Counted from the stretch's first letter, positions 50,220 through 58,982 are shown. The stretch is DNA of 64,000 nucleotides from an uncultured Dorea sp. (GCA_945870325.1 CAMBRQ010000008.1:1-64000); one strand, 5' to 3'. Translations and numbers: made by a program. Notes: generated from the letters alone by a model not told the origin.

Positions 50220-50253
50220 CACTGTGATTATTGTATAATTGCAGTGTTTTTTT
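50220..50253 (+). terminator. Terminator of the peptide cassette
   Basis: CACTGTGATTAT pairs with ATAATTGCAGTG (12 bp, two G-T pairs, loop TGT), followed by seven T. It isolates the cassette from the two-component operon. Confidence 0.88.
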
Positions 50254-50313
50254 GATGCTTGTATAATGAAAATATGAAAAAATACAGAATAATCATAGAA
50301 TCAGGGGTATACA

Positions 50314-50982
50314 ATGCAGAGGATATTAATCGTAGAAGATGACAGAGAATTGAATCAAGGTATATCTTACTCATTGAAGAAGGAAGGATATGCCATATCA
50401 GCCGCACATTCATTAAAAGAAGCAAGGGAGAGATTCTCAGAAGGACAAGCGGATCTTATCCTTCTGGATGTGAACCTTCCGGACGGCGAAGGTTTTGAAT
50501 TCTGTGAATGGGTCAAAAAGAAGAATGACATCCCTGTACTATTCCTTACCGCAAGAGATCTGGAGGAGGATATGCTAAAGGGCTATGAACTGGGAGCGGA
50601 TGATTATGTAACCAAGCCATTCTCCATGAACGTTCTCCAGAAGAAGATCGCGGTCATACTGAAACGCACGGAGGGCATCAATAGAAGTGTATTTGAGGAT
50701 GGTTTTCTCAAGATTGATTTCGACAGGTCAAGGGTAGAAGTGCAAGGTCGGGAATGTACGGTAACTCCGACGGAATTCCGAATGCTTCGGCTATTTATTG
50801 AAAATGCCGGACAGTTGTTAACTTACTCGGTATTGCTTGAACGCCTGTGGGACAGTGGCGGGCAGTTTGTGGACAAACATACACTGGCGGTGAATATTAA
50901 TCGTTTGCGAGGCAAGATTGAGGACGAAAAGCACAAATATATTTCAAATGTATATGGGATGGGGTATCAATGGTTGAGATAA
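50314..50982 (+). CDS. OmpR-family response regulator
   Basis: A 222-aa regulator. The receiver domain has the acidic pair EDD (residues 7-9), the phospho-acceptor Asp in LILLDVNLPDGEG (about 52) and K in VTKPF (about 101). The C-terminal winged helix ends with LWDSGGQFVDKHTLAVNINRL-type sequence and YGMGYQW. The kinase gene overlaps its 3' end. Together with the downstream ATPase and permease it forms the standard antimicrobial-peptide-sensing layout (BceRS-like). Confidence 0.93.
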   Translation: MQRILIVEDDRELNQGISYSLKKEGYAISAAHSLKEARERFSEGQADLILLDVNLPDGEGFEFCEWVKKKNDIPVLFLTARDLEEDMLKGYELGADDYVTKPFSMNVLQKKIAVILKRTEGINRSVFEDGFLKIDFDRSRVEVQGRECTVTPTEFRMLRLFIENAGQLLTYSVLLERLWDSGGQFVDKHTLAVNINRLRGKIEDEKHKYISNVYGMGYQWLR

Positions 50983-51980
50983 CATGGGGAACATTAGTGG
51001 TAATGATAATAGTGGCGCTAATCTGCGGAATCCTAATGGTAGTAGCATATGGGAAATGCTATCGGATGCAAAGGGATATTGATACATTCTCTGATCATCT
51101 GGAAAAATGTCTGGATGCCATGATTGCCGGACGAGACATCACAGAATATGAGCAGTTGGAGGATTCTCTGTGGGGCAAGATCTATGAGAAGTTGTGGAAG
51201 GTGAATCAGATCTGGAAGCGCCAGAGTCAGAATAATATAGAAGAGAAGCGGCAGATGAAAGAATTAATCTCCGATATCTCTCATCAGACGAAGACGCCCA
51301 TCGCTAATATGAAGGTTTATCTGGATATTTTGGAGCATGAGAGTGCCGGAGCACTTATCGGAACTGATATTCAAAAGGATTATGAAGAAAATATTAATGA
51401 AAATGCAGGTGAAGGCTGGAATGATTTTCTTCAAAAGATGAAAGGGCAGACGGAGAAATTAGATTTTCTCATTCAAAGCATGGTGAAGATGTCCAGGCTT
51501 GAGACAGGAGTAATCGAGATTCGCCAGAGAAGTTGCAGTATCTTCGGCACATTAGGACATGCAGTGGCGGGAATCGTCCCGAAAGCGGAGCAAAAAGGAA
51601 TCGGATTGTATGTGGATTGTAAGGAAGATATCACCGTATATCATGATCAGAAGTGGACGGAGGAAGCCATCTCGAATATTTTGGACAATGCGGTGAAATA
51701 TACACCTGGGGGCGGTACTATATGTATATCGGCAGTGGTTCAGGAATTTTTTACAAAGATTAGCATTAAAGACTCCGGCAAAGGAATTGCAAGAGAACGG
51801 CAGGCTGAGATATTCCAGAGGTTCTACCGCGAGCCGGAGGTTCATGACCAGGAGGGAATCGGCGTGGGGTTGTATCTGGCAAGGAAGATTATTACGATGC
51901 AGAATGGATATATTGAAGTGAATTCTGAAGTTGGGAAAGGTGCGGAATTCTCAATATATCTTCCGAATGAGATTCGTTAA
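50970..51980 (+). CDS. Sensor histidine kinase
   Basis: A 336-aa kinase with a single clear N-terminal membrane segment (about residues 8-28), a long helical linker and the DHp box ISDISHQTKTPIANMK (His at about 105), followed by N-box ILDNAVKYTPGGG, KDSGKGIARE and GVGLYLARKI. It lacks an extracellular sensor domain, so it probably senses through its membrane part or through the partner transporter, as in BceS-type intramembrane-sensing kinases (which normally have two helices). It overlaps the response regulator gene by 13 bases. Confidence 0.9.
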   Translation: MVEITWGTLVVMIIVALICGILMVVAYGKCYRMQRDIDTFSDHLEKCLDAMIAGRDITEYEQLEDSLWGKIYEKLWKVNQIWKRQSQNNIEEKRQMKELISDISHQTKTPIANMKVYLDILEHESAGALIGTDIQKDYEENINENAGEGWNDFLQKMKGQTEKLDFLIQSMVKMSRLETGVIEIRQRSCSIFGTLGHAVAGIVPKAEQKGIGLYVDCKEDITVYHDQKWTEEAISNILDNAVKYTPGGGTICISAVVQEFFTKISIKDSGKGIARERQAEIFQRFYREPEVHDQEGIGVGLYLARKIITMQNGYIEVNSEVGKGAEFSIYLPNEIR

Positions 51981-52109
51981 ATTCCCAATAGGATTCACAG
52001 GAAGAGGTTGATAGGCGGAGAATCACAAGATTGTGAGAATCTTGGATTGGGACTGGTTTGTGATATTTCCTTGGTATGCTGTAAGCAGCACAGGAAAGGA
52101 GAGAAGGCT

Positions 52110-52820
52110 ATGGAATCATGGATTGTAAAAACACAGGCACTGAAGAAATATTATAAACTTGGTGCAAATACAGTAAAGGCTTTGGATGGAGTGGATTTCT
52201 GTGTAAAAGAAGGAGAATTCGTTGCCATCGTTGGCAAATCGGGGAGTGGAAAGAGTACGCTTCTGCATATGGTTGGCGGGTTGGATGTACCGACTGGCGG
52301 TGAAGTGTATGTGGATGGAAAGCAGTTATCAAGACTAAGTAAAGAGAAACTGGCAATCTTTCGTAGGAGAAAGGTTGGCTTCATCTTCCAGAGTTATAAT
52401 CTGGTGCCGGATCTGAATGTCTACGAGAATATTGTCCTTCCGATTGAATTGGATGGAGGGCATATTGATCGGGAATTTGTAGAAGACATCATGGAACTTC
52501 TGAAATTGCAGGAGAAGAGGGAGGCGCTTCCGCATACTTTGTCTGGCGGACAGCAACAGAGGGTCGCGATTGCCAGGGCGCTGGCATCAAAACCCGCCAT
52601 AGTCCTTGCAGATGAGCCGACTGGGAATCTGGATACGGCAACCAGCCATGATGTGCTGGGGCTGCTTCGAATGGTGGCGAAGCAGTATCAGCAGACAATC
52701 GTGCTGATTACCCATGATATGGACATTGCGCAGATGGCAGATCGGATCGTACGAATTGAAGACGGCAGGATCGTGAATGCCCAGACGATGAAGGGAAGTG
52801 ACGTATATGCTGGCGAATAA
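52110..52820 (+). CDS. ABC transporter ATP-binding protein (LolD/MacB-like)
   Basis: A 236-aa ATPase with Walker A GKSGSGKSTLL (about 43-53), Q-loop FIFQSYNLVPDL, signature LSGGQQQRVAIARAL and Walker B VLADEPTGNLD, followed by THD. These match the MacB/BceA branch that powers FtsX-type permeases. AAAGGAGAG places ATG 52110, and longer in-frame starts have no site. It lies 130 bases after the kinase gene and overlaps the permease start. Confidence 0.93.
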   Translation: MESWIVKTQALKKYYKLGANTVKALDGVDFCVKEGEFVAIVGKSGSGKSTLLHMVGGLDVPTGGEVYVDGKQLSRLSKEKLAIFRRRKVGFIFQSYNLVPDLNVYENIVLPIELDGGHIDREFVEDIMELLKLQEKREALPHTLSGGQQQRVAIARALASKPAIVLADEPTGNLDTATSHDVLGLLRMVAKQYQQTIVLITHDMDIAQMADRIVRIEDGRIVNAQTMKGSDVYAGE

Positions 52821-55341
52821 TAACGGGCAGGTTATCACCCGGATGGCAAAGCGTTCCTTGATCAGTAATAAGCGCAAGAATGGGATCATGATGATTGCAA
52901 TTATGCTTTCGACTTTTATGTTGTTCAGTATCTTTACAGTAGGCGTTACTTTTTTGAAAATGCAGAGGCAGCAGGACATCCGTACGAAGGGTGGGGAGTT
53001 CGATGCTTATATCTATGGAGGATATACAGAAAAGCAGAAAGAGATCTGTAGGAAGAATCCGGCGGTTGATGCCGTAGGAGTGGAAGGAATGGCAGGCTGG
53101 GCAGTGGAGACGGAGGCAGATGATACGCTGCATTCTATTTTTATCTGGGCAGATGACACCAGATGGAATGTGATGAAGAAGCCTGCGATGGGGGAAGTTC
53201 GGGGCGTTTATCCGCGAAAGGATAATGAGGTGATGGCAACGAAAGATGCTCTTGAGGACTGTGGCCTGGGTGATCTGGATGTGGGAGATACATTTCCCAT
53301 TACTTATCAGGACAACAATGGAATCCATACCAAGGAACTGACCATATCCGGTATGTGGGAAGGGTATGGAGATACCGAGATATTCTATGTGTCACGCTCT
53401 TTTTTTGATCAGTCGGGATATACATTGGAAGATTCGGGGCGAGGCTTCTTATATATTCATTTTCGGTCATTTCTGGTATCGGAAAAGACCAGAAATGCAT
53501 TAGAAAGCAGTTTGAATCTTGGGAAAAAACAGCATTTTATTATTACTTCTTATGCAGAACGATCCATTCAGATCCTGGCGGGGCTTGTGGGGTTGGTAGG
53601 GATTACCTGTCTGAGTGCGTACCTGCTGATCTATAATATTCTGTACCTGTCCGTAGCAGGGAATATCCGGTATTATGGGCTGCTGCAGACGGTGGGGATG
53701 ACGGGGAAGCAGATCGACCAGTTGATGAAGAAGCAGATGCTTCTTGTGGGAACCATAGGGATAGGAGGGGGAATGATGCTTGGCATGGCAGTGTCATTTC
53801 TTCTGATTCCAATGGTGGTGAGGTCGCTCGGCATACGTACCGGCTCGATTTCGGTTGTGTTTCATCCGGCAATTTTCTTTTTGAGTATTCTGGTGGCTTC
53901 GATTACGATATGGCTGGGATGTAGGAAACCAGCGAAGATTGCAACTGACATCTCTCCTGTGGAGGCGCTGGGATATCGCCGGATCGCTGATAAGAAGAGT
54001 TACCGTAAGACCCGAAGGGGAGGGCTTTTGTGGCGGATGGCAAGAGAGCAGTTTGGCAGAGACAAGAAAAAGACTGCGGTGGTGGTGCTGTCCCTTGCGG
54101 CAAGCCTGTCTGTGTTCCTCTGCCTGATTACGCTGATTGAGAGCCAGGGACCGAGAACCATTGTATCAAATTATATGGATGCGGATATGGTTATCAGCAA
54201 TGACACGCTGTATAAGGAAGATATGAATGACTGGGCACGACTTATGGATGCAGATTTTATGAATAGGCTGAAAGAGAATGAGGGGATTCAGGAGGTACAT
54301 TTTATGCTGACCGAGCGGATTGTAGTTCCCTGGGAGCCAGAGGTGGCAGAGCCTTGGATGCGGGAAATGTACGAGGTGTGGTATGATGACGCTTCCTATG
54401 ATGAAGATGTGAAGGAAGACTATATCGCGCATCCGGAGAAATACTATTCTTATATGACGGGAATCGACGAGACGGAGTTTGACTATTTGAACAGTACATT
54501 GGAGACATCGGTGGATAAAGAAGATTTCCTAGCAGGAAAATGCGGAATTCTATACAGGAATGGTCTGTCATTTGATATGGATATGCTGAAGGGAAAGAAA
54601 CTGAACTGTTATCTCTACAACGAGGCGGATACATTATATGAATTCGCAATCGCCGGACTGACAGACGACATATATTATGCACACATGCTGGGGAATACGC
54701 CGACGATCATTGTCAGCAACGCATTTCTGAAACATATTGCGGATGATCCATACGTGGTTAAGGCGAATGTACAGTATGTCAAAGAATATGACGAGACTGT
54801 GGAACAAGAGATTAAAGATATGATACAGGAAAGCCCTTATGCCAAATCATTCAGGCGCGATTCAAAGATTGACGAGATGAAGAGAGTGGAGGATGCTCAG
54901 GGGAATATGATGGGGGTTGGAATCGGAATTACACTGATCCTTGCCCTGATCGGTATTATGAATTACATCAATACGGTGTCGGGCAATATTCAGAGTCGAC
55001 AGATGGAACTTGCCGTGATGGAGAGCGTGGGAATGACGGAGAAACAGGTAAAGGAGATGCTGTTAAGGGAAGGAATTCTCTTTGGGGCAAGTTCTCTGGC
55101 GCTGATGGCAACGGTTGGGCTTGGCGTGACTTATGTGATCTATCAGTCCATGAATTATATGGATATAGCGTTCGAGGTTCCGGTGATTCCGGTGGGGATC
55201 ATGGTCGTATTCGTGGTAGCGGTGTGCATGGGAGTGCCGCTGGCAGCGTATCGGATTCTGACGGGAGAGAAGACTGTTGTAGAGCGGATTCGAATTGGGG
55301 ACGGGGGAAATCTCAATTTCCCCCGTCCCCAATTCGAATAG
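52807..55341 (+). CDS. Twin-FtsX ABC permease, tail altered by a REP element
   Basis: An 844-aa permease with an N-terminal helix (about 24-48), a large extracytoplasmic domain, a first FtsX unit (about 255-375), a helix near 425-445, a second large domain and a second FtsX unit (about 700-830: GIGITLILALIGIMNYINT, MELAVMESVGMTEKQVKEML). This eight-helix double-FtsX layout differs from ten-helix BceB. It probably exports or detoxifies an antimicrobial peptide sensed by the linked two-component system. The last 15 codons (IGDGGNLNFPRPQFE) are encoded by a palindromic repeat, so the natural end has been replaced. Confidence 0.85.
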   Translation: MLANNNGQVITRMAKRSLISNKRKNGIMMIAIMLSTFMLFSIFTVGVTFLKMQRQQDIRTKGGEFDAYIYGGYTEKQKEICRKNPAVDAVGVEGMAGWAVETEADDTLHSIFIWADDTRWNVMKKPAMGEVRGVYPRKDNEVMATKDALEDCGLGDLDVGDTFPITYQDNNGIHTKELTISGMWEGYGDTEIFYVSRSFFDQSGYTLEDSGRGFLYIHFRSFLVSEKTRNALESSLNLGKKQHFIITSYAERSIQILAGLVGLVGITCLSAYLLIYNILYLSVAGNIRYYGLLQTVGMTGKQIDQLMKKQMLLVGTIGIGGGMMLGMAVSFLLIPMVVRSLGIRTGSISVVFHPAIFFLSILVASITIWLGCRKPAKIATDISPVEALGYRRIADKKSYRKTRRGGLLWRMAREQFGRDKKKTAVVVLSLAASLSVFLCLITLIESQGPRTIVSNYMDADMVISNDTLYKEDMNDWARLMDADFMNRLKENEGIQEVHFMLTERIVVPWEPEVAEPWMREMYEVWYDDASYDEDVKEDYIAHPEKYYSYMTGIDETEFDYLNSTLETSVDKEDFLAGKCGILYRNGLSFDMDMLKGKKLNCYLYNEADTLYEFAIAGLTDDIYYAHMLGNTPTIIVSNAFLKHIADDPYVVKANVQYVKEYDETVEQEIKDMIQESPYAKSFRRDSKIDEMKRVEDAQGNMMGVGIGITLILALIGIMNYINTVSGNIQSRQMELAVMESVGMTEKQVKEMLLREGILFGASSLALMATVGLGVTYVIYQSMNYMDIAFEVPVIPVGIMVVFVVAVCMGVPLAAYRILTGEKTVVERIRIGDGGNLNFPRPQFE

Positions 55342-55377
55342 CCGTGTCCCTTTTTGGATTTGCCGTGTCCCCAATTG
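55297..55377 (+). repeat. 81-bp palindromic repeat (REP/MITE-like), copy 1
   Basis: It opens with a perfect hairpin whose arms (21 bp, from 55291) surround loop CTCA, then has two GCCGTGTCCC direct units and ends CCCCAATTG. It lies across the 3' end of the permease gene. Confidence 0.8.
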
Positions 55378-55397
55378 AAATATATTAATGAAAATGA

Positions 55398-55434
55398 AAA
55401 AGACCTCAAAGCGAATGCTTTGGGGGCTTTTTAT
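55398..55434 (+). terminator. Terminator after the permease gene
   Basis: AAAAAG-AC-CTCAAAGC, loop GAAT, GCTTTG-GGG-CTTTTT, then TATAA. Confidence 0.7.
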
Positions 55435-55644
55435 AAAACAATCTAGAGTTATGAAATTAGAACTACAAAAATCGAGGTCGCTAATAAGCGTTATTTGTGT
55501 TCTAAGGACAATATAGCATGGAGTTATATCTTTGAAAATAGTTTTTAAAGACAGAAAATCATAAAATAATTGTGTGTAAAGTACAAAAATGATATATTAT
55601 GATTAATAAATAATGTAAAAGGAAATTAAAAAGGAGGCAGAGTG

Positions 55645-56784
55645 ATGGCAGTAGAATTGATGCGACTGTATGTAGAACTACCCGAAAAATATAATGTTAA
55701 ACTTCACACGAATAGTTGTTTTGATAAGACAATCGTCTGGATGCATATGGTGGAGGAGATAGATTTTATACAATTACTGCATGGCGATGAACTGGTTTTC
55801 AATTCAGGGTTGAGTTACCAATCAGAGAAATGGCTGAAAACTTATATCACAGAATTGAACAAAGTACATGCAGGAGGTCTAATCATTTCATTTCGCGATA
55901 ATAGGATGTTTTCGCAGGATATTATTGACTACTGCAATGCAATCCGCTTCCCTATCTTTTCAGCCTCATGGGATACCCCATATATTGATATCATGCGCCT
56001 GTTTGCAGAGATTCTGCTGAAGAACGAGCAAAGAGAGACGAATCTGATTACAGCATTCAAGAATGCAATCTTTTATCCGCAGAATGAAGAACTGTATCTA
56101 AGCCATTTTGAAAGGAATGGATTCTTCAGGAATATGTCATATGCAGTGATTATGCTCAGTTGTCACGCATATGATAGCGATACAGGGAATGAAAAACTGA
56201 CAAAGATTGAAAAATCTCTTAGATATATTTTCAAAAATGTAATCGTATATGAAGAGAAAGGCCGCTTGACAATATTGACAGCCAGTTATCCGATCCCGCA
56301 GATTGAAAAAGAATGCCAAAAATTCTGTCAGGATGATCCCAATGTATATATAGGAATCGGCACGCTTGCATCTCGCATTACAGATATTCACAGATCCTAT
56401 GAGAATGCATATACTGCATATGATCTGACGAAGACAGCGATTCCTAAGAATCTGCTTAGTTATGATGAATTGGGCATCTATAAACTTTTGGCAGACGTCA
56501 AAGAAAAATCCATCTATCCTGCTTTTGTCCAAGAGACACTCGGAAAACTTATGGAATATGACAAGGAGCAGGAAACAAATTATATGGAGATATTAGAGGC
56601 ATATTTTGAGAACGAATGTAGTATTATACACACTTCTCAGGCATTGTATTGCCATAAGAATACACTGACATATAAGTTGAATAAGATTAAAGAAGTGTTG
56701 GGGTATGATATTTTAAGTAATGAGAACCGTACGAAGATTATGGTGGCGATATATATTCTGCGTTTGGGAACTGGGTTCTTCTAG
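55645..56784 (+). CDS. PucR family transcriptional regulator
   Basis: A 379-aa regulator. The N-terminal 120 residues are a PucR (purine-catabolism type) ligand domain (HTNSCFDKTIVWMH, LLHGDELVFNSG, LIISFRDNRMFS). A GGDEF-like degenerate middle domain follows (YIGIGTLASRITDIHRSYENA). The C-terminal HTH_30 has FENECSIIHTSQALYCHKNTLTYKLNKI (in parts). AAGGAGG precedes the start (GTG 55642 or ATG 55645). The LUD-domain gene follows in the same direction. The gene sits exactly between two copies of the 81-bp palindromic repeat. Confidence 0.88.
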   Translation: MAVELMRLYVELPEKYNVKLHTNSCFDKTIVWMHMVEEIDFIQLLHGDELVFNSGLSYQSEKWLKTYITELNKVHAGGLIISFRDNRMFSQDIIDYCNAIRFPIFSASWDTPYIDIMRLFAEILLKNEQRETNLITAFKNAIFYPQNEELYLSHFERNGFFRNMSYAVIMLSCHAYDSDTGNEKLTKIEKSLRYIFKNVIVYEEKGRLTILTASYPIPQIEKECQKFCQDDPNVYIGIGTLASRITDIHRSYENAYTAYDLTKTAIPKNLLSYDELGIYKLLADVKEKSIYPAFVQETLGKLMEYDKEQETNYMEILEAYFENECSIIHTSQALYCHKNTLTYKLNKIKEVLGYDILSNENRTKIMVAIYILRLGTGFF

Positions 56785-56787
56785 GGA

Positions 56788-56868
56788 GGGGACGGGGGAA
56801 ATCTCGATTTCCCACGTCCCCAATTCAAATAGCCGTGTCCCTTTTTGAATTTGCCCTGTCCCCAATTG
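56788..56868 (+). repeat. 81-bp palindromic repeat, copy 2
   Basis: Same length and order as copy 1, in direct orientation. The 15-bp arms around CTCG have one mismatch. It starts three bases after the pucR stop codon. Confidence 0.8.
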
Positions 56869-56923
56869 CAAAATGTGATATAATGTCATTAACGTGCATA
56901 CAATACAAAGGAGGCTTAAGAAC

Positions 56924-57562
56924 ATGGATCAGAATCGCATAAAAAGAAATAAATTATTAAGTGAGCGGATTATAAAAGGCTTAGAATCCCGCAACATGGA
57001 AGGCTATTATGCCGAGACCAAAGAAGAGGCTCTTGCGAAGGCTTTGGAATGGATTCCTGAAGGAAGCAGTATCTCATGGGGAGGCTCTATGTCTGTGAAT
57101 GAGATCGGGCTGAAGAATACGGTCTGTGAAGGCAATTATACCGTATACAACAGAGACACCGCACAAGGACCGGAAGAGAAGCGTAAGATGGAATTGGCGG
57201 CATACGATTGCGATTACTTCTTGACGAGTGCTAATGCAATCACAGAAGACGGTGTTATGGTAAATATAGATGGAATGGCGAACCGGGTATCTGCAATTGC
57301 AGCGGGTCCAAGAAATGTTCTGATGATTATCGGGATGAATAAGGTTGTAAAAGATGTGGATAATGCCATGTCAAGAGCAAGGAATGAAGCGGCGCCGATC
57401 AATGCGCAGAGATTCGGACTGGATACGCCGTGTGCTAAGACTGGAAGTTGTTTTGATTGCAAGTCGCCGGATACGATCTGCTGCCAGATACTGATTACCA
57501 GGTTCTCTAAGAAGCCAAAGCGCATCAAGGTAATTCTGGTAAATGAAGAATTAGGGTTTTAA
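56924..57562 (+). CDS. LUD domain (lactate utilisation/DUF162) protein
   Basis: A 212-aa LUD-domain protein related to LutC/YkgG. It has WIPEGSSISWGGSMSVNEIGL, then DYFLTSANAITEDGVMVNIDGMANRVSAIAAGP (in parts), typical of the family. The C-terminus adds a Cys group (CAKTGSCFDCKSPDTICC, about residues 172-189), which may hold an Fe-S cluster, as in stand-alone clostridial members. AAAGGAGG places ATG 56924. Full LutABC partners are absent, so it may act in another 2-hydroxyacid or one-carbon pathway. Confidence 0.85.
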   Translation: MDQNRIKRNKLLSERIIKGLESRNMEGYYAETKEEALAKALEWIPEGSSISWGGSMSVNEIGLKNTVCEGNYTVYNRDTAQGPEEKRKMELAAYDCDYFLTSANAITEDGVMVNIDGMANRVSAIAAGPRNVLMIIGMNKVVKDVDNAMSRARNEAAPINAQRFGLDTPCAKTGSCFDCKSPDTICCQILITRFSKKPKRIKVILVNEELGF

Positions 57563-57612
57563 CCCCTTGACTTAGACTCAAGCATTTGCTATAATAAGTA
57601 AGTGCTTGATAA

Positions 57613-57683
57613 GGCGCCATAGCCAAGTGGTAAGGCAAAGGTCTGCAACACCTCTATCACCAGTTCAAATCTGGTTGGCGCCT
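57613..57683 (+). tRNA. tRNA-Cys (GCA), copy 2
   Basis: 71 bases, identical to 14688-14758: acceptor GGCGCCA/TGGCGCC, anticodon GCA, discriminator T. Confidence 0.96.
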
Positions 57684-57686
57684 CTG

Positions 57687-57730
57687 AAAAATACCGTACC
57701 CTTTAGAATAAAAGGATGCGGTATTTTTTT
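57687..57730 (+). terminator. Terminator after tRNA-Cys copy 2
   Basis: AAAATACCG-TA-CCCTTTA, loop GAA, TAAAAGG-ATG-CGGTATTTTTTT. Confidence 0.8.
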
Positions 57731-57922
57731 GTTAGCGGTAAAAACTATGCTGAGCCCGTTATAGATATTCATTCTATAGTGAGGATATCTTATAGAAAAT
57801 TAAGGATAAACACATTCAAAAACTCTATAAATATACTGGTTTATTAAAAAAATCAATTGGAATTCAATCACTTCACTGGCTATACTAAAGATAGCGTATA
57901 AATTGAAGAGGAGGTAATTACC

Positions 57923-58333
57923 ATGTCTATTACAGCTGAAACCGCGAAAGCTCATGCGAAAGATCCAGCAGTATTATGTTGTAGAGCAGAGGCGGGCATT
58001 ACAATCGAGCCAGCTAACCTTGAAGATCCAGCAATCTTCGACGAATTAGTTGATTCAGGATTATTAAATCTGGACGGATGTCTGACAATCGAGCAGGTAT
58101 TGGGGGCAAAATTAACAAAGACAAGCGATTCCTTATGTCCATTAACTGTTGATAACGTAGATGGTATCAAAGAAGTAGCAGCAGAAGAGCCGGCAGAGGA
58201 AGAGGCAGCGCCAGAAGAAGCTGCACCTGCAGTAGCAGGAAGCGTTCAGGGAGCAGTTGCAACTATCAGAAGTGGAAAAGTTGTAATCTCTATCAAAGAA
58301 GGAAAAGATATTTATCTTGAACTTCCTATCTAG
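57923..58333 (+). CDS. Small acidic protein resembling the N-terminus of PrdA-type reductases
   Basis: A 136-aa protein. Residues 1-80 (AHAKDPAVLCCRAEAGITI, ANLEDPAIFDELVDSGLLNL, EQVLGAKLTKT) recall, from memory, the start of the D-proline/glycine reductase proprotein family. An Ala/Glu/Pro linker (about 88-105) leads to a compact beta-rich end (VATIRSGKVVISIKEGKDIYLELPI region). A full reductase proprotein is about 600 aa, so this is a stand-alone form, well expressed by its AGGAGG site and TATACT promoter. No reductase or selenium gene is nearby. The similarity needs a profile search; otherwise it is hypothetical. Confidence 0.5.
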   Translation: MSITAETAKAHAKDPAVLCCRAEAGITIEPANLEDPAIFDELVDSGLLNLDGCLTIEQVLGAKLTKTSDSLCPLTVDNVDGIKEVAAEEPAEEEAAPEEAAPAVAGSVQGAVATIRSGKVVISIKEGKDIYLELPI

Positions 58334-58355
58334 TAAAAAGTTAGTATAATATGAA

Positions 58356-58388
58356 GGTGCCGGAGTTAATCTTCCGGCACCATTTTTA
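58356..58388 (+). terminator. Terminator after the 136-aa protein
   Basis: GGTGCCGGA pairs with TCCGGCACC, followed by ATTTTTAT. Confidence 0.85.
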
Positions 58389-58418
58389 TATCAGAGATAT
58401 CTATAAAGGCGGGAAAAA

Positions 58419-58949
58419 TCAATACTCTTCCGCCTCTATTTTTTTCAATATTTTATTTACGAATACCTTTGCATGTTCGAAATCCAGACTATCAGGATGT
58501 GTCAGTGCCTCATCAAAATTACGGATGCACATATCCATCTGAGCGGAATTCTCGGCAGTACGCATAGCTTCGTATTTCTGACGGACTTTCTGAGGCATCT
58601 TGCCCTGGCAGATGAAGGCGCCCAGATAGGCGTTGTCAGATTCGATCCAGGCGCTGGCGCTCTGTGCGATAGCACTGTAGTATTCGGGCGAATCACCCAT
58701 ACCGCAGGTTCCGAAGAGTGCAATGCATTTGCCACTTAAGTCATTCAGAAAATCACTGACTGTCATGCTGCAAGTTCCGCAGCGGACGCCAAAACCGATA
58801 AAGTATATGCGCGCTTCCGGAATTGTCTTGTTAGTTGTAATATCGATCAGGTCTTTTGAATTGCCTGGAAGATGTGAGAAGATGGTTGCTGCGAGTTTCT
58901 TCGTATTTCCGGATTCGCTTTGATATAATACCAAATATTCTAACACCAC
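58419..58949 (-). CDS. Flavodoxin family protein
   Basis: A 176-aa flavodoxin-like protein. The phosphate-binding loop is YQSESGNTKKLA (about residues 9-20), and FIGFGVRCGTCSMTVSDFL and LFGTCGMGDSPEYY form the other FMN contacts. The extra Cys residues and the C-terminal helix with MPQKVRQKYEAM are seen in the putative flavodoxin/bilS-like clostridial group. It starts at a GTG with AGGAAGGG upstream. It probably shuttles electrons in anaerobic redox metabolism; the partner is unknown. Confidence 0.82.
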   Translation of the reverse strand: MVLEYLVLYQSESGNTKKLAATIFSHLPGNSKDLIDITTNKTIPEARIYFIGFGVRCGTCSMTVSDFLNDLSGKCIALFGTCGMGDSPEYYSAIAQSASAWIESDNAYLGAFICQGKMPQKVRQKYEAMRTAENSAQMDMCIRNFDEALTHPDSLDFEHAKVFVNKILKKIEAEEY

Positions 58950-58982
58950 AATCAGTCCCTTCCTAATATAAATGAATTGACA

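Noticed and set aside
14688-57683. The two identical tRNA-Cys genes as att sites of a 43-kb integrated element using the recombinase at 44.8 kb
   Set aside because: The interval is full of ordinary chromosomal genes (topB is outside, PNP, NhaC and the bla locus inside), no excisionase or conjugation genes occur, and the recombinase is better explained by its own flanking inverted repeats.
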